Assembly (NCBI RefSeq): GCF_004114935.1 | Contig: NZ_CP022221.1 | Coordinates: 3,803,001 to 3,867,000 of the forward strand | Length of the DNA stretch: 64,000 nucleotides | Direction of reading: 5' to 3' | From: Bradyrhizobium zhanjiangense | GTDB lineage: Bacteria > Pseudomonadota > Alphaproteobacteria > Rhizobiales > Xanthobacteraceae | Shown here: in pieces, positions 61,281 through 64,000 of the stretch | Numbering within the stretch: position 1 is the stretch's first letter | Layout of the letters: every line of letters starts with the position of its first letter | Notes under the pieces: model-generated | Database searches by the model: none | What the model saw: only the letters and a program-made list of their open reading frames with translations | Told to the model about the DNA's origin: nothing | Translations under genes and position numbers: made by a program

Positions 61281-62255
61281 ATGGACAGTGACGCCCTCAA
61301 CACGTTCCTGGCGGTTCATCGCAGGGGCGGGATCTCGAATGCCGCGAAATTCCTGCACCGTTCGCAGCCGGCGATTTCCCGCCGTATCGCCTTGCTGGAG
61401 CAGGAGCTCGGCGTGCCCCTGTTCGAGCGGGTGGCAGGCCGCACCCGGCTCAGCGATGCCGGGCGCGTGCTGATCCCCTATGCCGAGCGTGCCGTTGCCG
61501 CGGCGCAGGACGCCGAACAGGCGATACGCGCGTTGACCAAGCAGAATTCGGGGCCGGTTTCGCTGGCCGTCACCGGCACGCTGGCCGACGGCCGCCTCTC
61601 GACCATCATGAAGCGGTTTGCGAAGGAAAATCCCGCCGTCACGCTGGCACTGCAGACAGCGACCAGCGCGGAGGTCAGCGATCTCATCCGGCGCGGCGAG
61701 GCCACGATCGGCCTGCGCTACAACACCGACCGCTCCGGCGATCTCGCCTGCGAGCAGGTGCTGAGCGAGGCATTGCAGGTCGTCTGTGCGCCCGACCATC
61801 CTCTGGCCGGAAAGCGCGTGAAGCGCCTCGCCGAGCTGCGCGGCGAGCGCTGGATCGCATTCCCGGAGACTCGCGGTCGTCGCGAGATCGCCGCCGCTCA
61901 CGTGTTCGCGTTGTTTCTGACGCAAGGGCTTGGCGAAATCGAGTGGACGGCCGTGGACAGCCTCACCGCGCAGAAGCGGCTCGTGGAATCGGGCTTTGGC
62001 CTTGCACTCCTGGCGAGAAGCCACGTGGCGGAGGAGCTGCGTGCGGCCTCGATCGCGACGATCGCCGTGGGCGATCTTGCCGCGAACCAGGACATCGTCC
62101 TTGTCACGCGTCGTGGCGGCTTTCTGAGCGCGGCCGCCGAGCGCCTGCTCGAGACCATCCGCCGCCACTATGCCGGGCTGGATGTCTCGACCACGCGGGA
62201 CGCCAGAAAGCGGTCGCCGGCGCGCAAGGGAATTGCGCGCCGGCGACTCGCCTGA
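61281..62255 (+). CDS. LysR-family transcriptional regulator
   Basis: The 324-residue protein has an N-terminal winged helix-turn-helix (about 1-60; NAAKFLHRSQPAISRRIALL, EQELGVPLFE) and a periplasmic-binding-protein-like effector domain (about 90-295). It ends with an Arg-rich tail (RKRSPARKGIARRR). The start at 61281 follows GAGG. It lies divergent to the PEP-mutase-type gene, the usual arrangement for a LysR regulator and its target. Confidence 0.92.
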   Translation: MDSDALNTFLAVHRRGGISNAAKFLHRSQPAISRRIALLEQELGVPLFERVAGRTRLSDAGRVLIPYAERAVAAAQDAEQAIRALTKQNSGPVSLAVTGTLADGRLSTIMKRFAKENPAVTLALQTATSAEVSDLIRRGEATIGLRYNTDRSGDLACEQVLSEALQVVCAPDHPLAGKRVKRLAELRGERWIAFPETRGRREIAAAHVFALFLTQGLGEIEWTAVDSLTAQKRLVESGFGLALLARSHVAEELRAASIATIAVGDLAANQDIVLVTRRGGFLSAAAERLLETIRRHYAGLDVSTTRDARKRSPARKGIARRRLA

Positions 62256-62260
62256 ACCAG

Positions 62261-62584
62261 TTACTTCCCGGCCTTCACCTCGGCGGCCGCCACCGCGATC
62301 AGCTCGCTCATCTTGGCGCGAATCGCCTGCTCGGTGACGGCGACCTTCTTGGCGGCGAAATCGGCCATGACCTTGCGCAGGACGTCGCCATCGCCGGCCT
62401 CCTCGAAATCGGCCGCGACCACCTCCTTGGCATAGGCGGTGGCGGCGTCACCGGTGATGCCGAGCTGTTCGGCCGCCCACAGGCCGAGCAGCCGGTTGCG
62501 GCGGGCCTCCGCCTTGAATTTCTGCTCCTCGTCGAGGGCGAACTTCTTCTCGAAACCTTCCTCGCGCTTGTCGAACTCGCTCAT
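62261..62584 (-). CDS. DUF1476 protein, F1-ATPase zeta subunit-like inhibitor
   Basis: The 107-residue all-helical protein starts MSEFDKREEGFEKKFALDEE and has RRNRLLGLWAAEQLGITGDA. This is the DUF1476 family, whose Paracoccus member is the zeta subunit that blocks reverse rotation of the alphaproteobacterial F1-ATPase. The N-terminal basic/acidic helix is the inhibitory region. A TTG four codons upstream is an alternative start. It is convergent with the LysR gene. Confidence 0.92.
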   Translation of the reverse strand: MSEFDKREEGFEKKFALDEEQKFKAEARRNRLLGLWAAEQLGITGDAATAYAKEVVAADFEEAGDGDVLRKVMADFAAKKVAVTEQAIRAKMSELIAVAAAEVKAGK

Positions 62585-62903
62585 GCTTTGTTCCAAATCC
62601 CTCTGAATGGAGTGGGAGCCTTCCGTTGCGGCGACCCGGCTGCATGCCTACATAGAGAGCAGAAATAGGCAAAACAACGGGCCGTTAAGCCGCAGGCAAG
62701 ACGGTATAAGTTGGTGCCGGACGGCCGGATCGATTGTGCTTGGACAGCCAATCGGATAGGTTGCCTAAGGCTTGGTTCCCGTTCTGTTTCCAAGGATTCG
62801 AGACGGGTTCCCAGCCGTTCACGGCAGCTCCGCTGTGGGTCCTAATCCTAGTCAACCGGAGCACACCAAATTCATGGATTTCAACAAAACACGGTACATC
62901 CCA
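62585..62903. other. Gene-free stretch upstream of purC
   Basis: About 320 bp separate the divergent DUF1476 and purC genes. I see no repeat, riboswitch or clear operator. An in-frame ATG at 62874 could extend PurC by ten residues ([10 protein letters not shown]). Confidence 0.35.
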
Positions 62904-63671
62904 ATGAGCCGTCGGCGTCGCATTTATGAAGGCAAGGCAAAGGTTCTCTATGAAGGCCCGGAGCCCGGTACCCTGATCCAGCACTTCAAGGACGACGCCA
63001 CCGCATTCAATGCGAAAAAGCATCAGGTGATCGAGGGCAAGGGTGTCCTCAACAACCGGATCTCGGAGTACCTGTTTCAGCACCTCAACGACATCGGGGT
63101 GCCGACCCATTTCATCCGCCGCCTCAACATGCGCGAGCAGTTGATTCGCGAGGTCGAGATCGTGCCGCTGGAGGTGGTGGTGCGGAACGTTGCCGCCGGC
63201 TCGCTGTCGCAGCGCCTCGGCATCGAGGAGGGCACCCAGCTGCCCCGTTCGATCATCGAATTCTACTACAAGAACGACCAACTCAACGACCCCATGGTGT
63301 CGGAAGAGCACATCACCGCCTTCGGCTGGGCAACGCCGCAGGAGATCGACGACATCATGGCGCTCGCCATCCGCGTCAACGATTTCCTCACCGGCCTCTT
63401 CCTCGGCATCGGCATCCGCCTCGTCGATTTCAAGATGGAGTGCGGCCGCCTGTTCGAGAACGAGATGATGCGGATCATCGTCGCCGACGAGATCTCGCCG
63501 GACTCCTGCCGTCTGTGGGACATCAAGTCGAACGAGAAGCTCGACAAGGACCGCTTCCGCAGGGATCTCGGTGGCCTGCTCGAGGCCTATACCGAAGTCG
63601 CAAAGCGCCTCGGCATCCTCATGGAGAACGAGCGTCCGCAGGGCTCCGGCCCGGTGCTGGTGAAGAGCTGA
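62904..63671 (+). CDS. purC: SAICAR synthase (phosphoribosylaminoimidazole-succinocarboxamide synthase)
   Basis: The 255-residue cytosolic enzyme joins CAIR and aspartate with ATP to make SAICAR in purine synthesis. It opens [20 protein letters not shown], and the ATP and substrate motifs [21 protein letters not shown] and [15 protein letters not shown] are intact. Length is normal. It is followed 15 bp later by purS, so the two are one operon. The start at 62904 gives the standard N-terminus. Confidence 0.96.
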   Translation: MSRRRRIYEGKAKVLYEGPEPGTLIQHFKDDATAFNAKKHQVIEGKGVLNNRISEYLFQHLNDIGVPTHFIRRLNMREQLIREVEIVPLEVVVRNVAAGSLSQRLGIEEGTQLPRSIIEFYYKNDQLNDPMVSEEHITAFGWATPQEIDDIMALAIRVNDFLTGLFLGIGIRLVDFKMECGRLFENEMMRIIVADEISPDSCRLWDIKSNEKLDKDRFRRDLGGLLEAYTEVAKRLGILMENERPQGSGPVLVKS

Positions 63672-63686
63672 GAGAGGATCTTTGAC

Positions 63687-63926
63687 GTGAAGGCACGTGT
63701 CACCGTTACCCTGAAGACGGGCATCCTCGATCCGCAAGGCAAGGCCATCGAAGGCGCGCTGAAGTCGCTCGGCGTCGACGGCGTCGCCAGCGTCCGCCAG
63801 GGCAAGGTGTTCGACATCGAGCTCGCCGGCGCCGACAAGACCAAGGCGGAAGCCGTGCTGAAGGAAGCCGCTGACAAGCTGCTGGCGAACACCGTGATCG
63901 AGAATTATCGGGTCGAGATCGTCTAA
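63687..63926 (+). CDS. purS: FGAM synthase subunit PurS
   Basis: The 79-residue small subunit, with PurQ and PurL, forms the FGAM synthetase complex of purine synthesis. The sequence KARVTVTLKTGILDPQGKAI followed by SLGVDGVASVRQGKVFDIEL is typical. The start is a GTG preceded by GAGAGGA. It follows purC directly. PurQ and PurL are expected downstream but are not the next feature; a convergent gene end intervenes in the window. Confidence 0.95.
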   Translation: MKARVTVTLKTGILDPQGKAIEGALKSLGVDGVASVRQGKVFDIELAGADKTKAEAVLKEAADKLLANTVIENYRVEIV

Positions 63927-63938
63927 CGCGCGGGCGGC

Positions 63939-64000
63939 TTACAGCCACCCTGCACGACGGAATCGCCAGTACAGCGCGCCGCATGCCGTCAGCATCACGC
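63939..64000 (-). CDS. C-terminal end of a CorA-like membrane transporter (cut by window edge)
   Basis: Only the last 19 codons and the stop are visible: VMLTACGALYWRFRRAGWL. A final membrane helix followed by a basic end (FRRAGWL) is the usual finish of CorA-type Mg2+/Co2+ transporters. The rest of the gene lies outside the window, so this is a tentative call. Confidence 0.5.
   Translation of the reverse strand, partial: VMLTACGALYWRFRRAGWL

Overview
The window is GC-rich chromosomal DNA of an alphaproteobacterium. Protein-level resemblance points to Bradyrhizobium or a very close relative. Supporting signs are a CckA hybrid kinase, a GAAC-N7-GAAC LexA box before recA, the DUF1476 (ATP synthase zeta-type) protein beside purC-purS, and dispersed palindromic repeats of the kind common in that genus. 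I saw no rRNA, tRNA, CRISPR array, insertion sequence or prophage. Most of the window is core chromosome; 35.3-38.0 kb looks accessory and decaying.

Layout. 0-10 kb: end of flhB, cckA, a Tim44-like protein, secreted and small proteins, a GST, an isoprenylcysteine-methyltransferase-like membrane protein and class I fumarase. 10-16 kb: small exported or membrane proteins, then a carotenoid oxygenase with a divergent TetR gene and a downstream pair of YciB-like membrane genes; two promoters here carry the same pair of 19-bp palindromes. 16-22 kb: a SET-domain protein with a very basic tail, two tandem XRE/MmyB-type regulators, a thioesterase, a DsbA-family protein and a GNAT-like acyltransferase. 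22-25 kb: ccoG in line with a BigR-like ArsR repressor, divergent from two half-size YeeE/YedE genes and an AhpD-like protein, which suggests a sulfide/persulfide-responsive locus. 25-34 kb: many small secreted proteins, a PQQ dehydrogenase, PilZ, HdeA-like and thioesterase genes, plus two intrinsic terminators facing the minus strand with no coding gene before them (candidate small RNAs). 34-38 kb: recA, then a tandem array of one intact and several broken copies of a DUF1835-like gene. 38-43 kb: gcvT-gcvH-gcvP behind a tandem glycine riboswitch. 43-51 kb: alaS, a cyclic-nucleotide-gated K+ channel, a DUF3455 protein, icd, and a TrmJ-type methyltransferase fused to a DUF559 nuclease-like domain. 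51-60 kb: a nitrogen/sulfur scavenging region. 60-64 kb: a PEP mutase/isocitrate lyase family enzyme, a LysR regulator, DUF1476, purC, purS and the end of a CorA-like transporter.

The strongest system-level signal is 50.6-60.4 kb. Two operons, OsmC / acyl-CoA-dehydrogenase-like / sulfurtransferase and NrtA-like ABC transporter / cyanase, each begin with a GG-N10-GC sigma-54 promoter. A PAS-PAS-AAA+-Fis sigma-54 activator lies between them and diverges from the second. Three ACGA-N4-TCGT palindromes sit between that activator and the cyanase-operon promoter. I infer a sigma-54 cyanate (possibly thiocyanate or cyanide-linked) assimilation regulon. The second clear regulatory design is the TetR/carotenoid-oxygenase regulon at 12.9 and 14.8 kb.

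At least six types of dispersed palindromic repeat are scattered between genes, and some lie inside operons (gcv, cyn and the carotenoid-oxygenase cluster).
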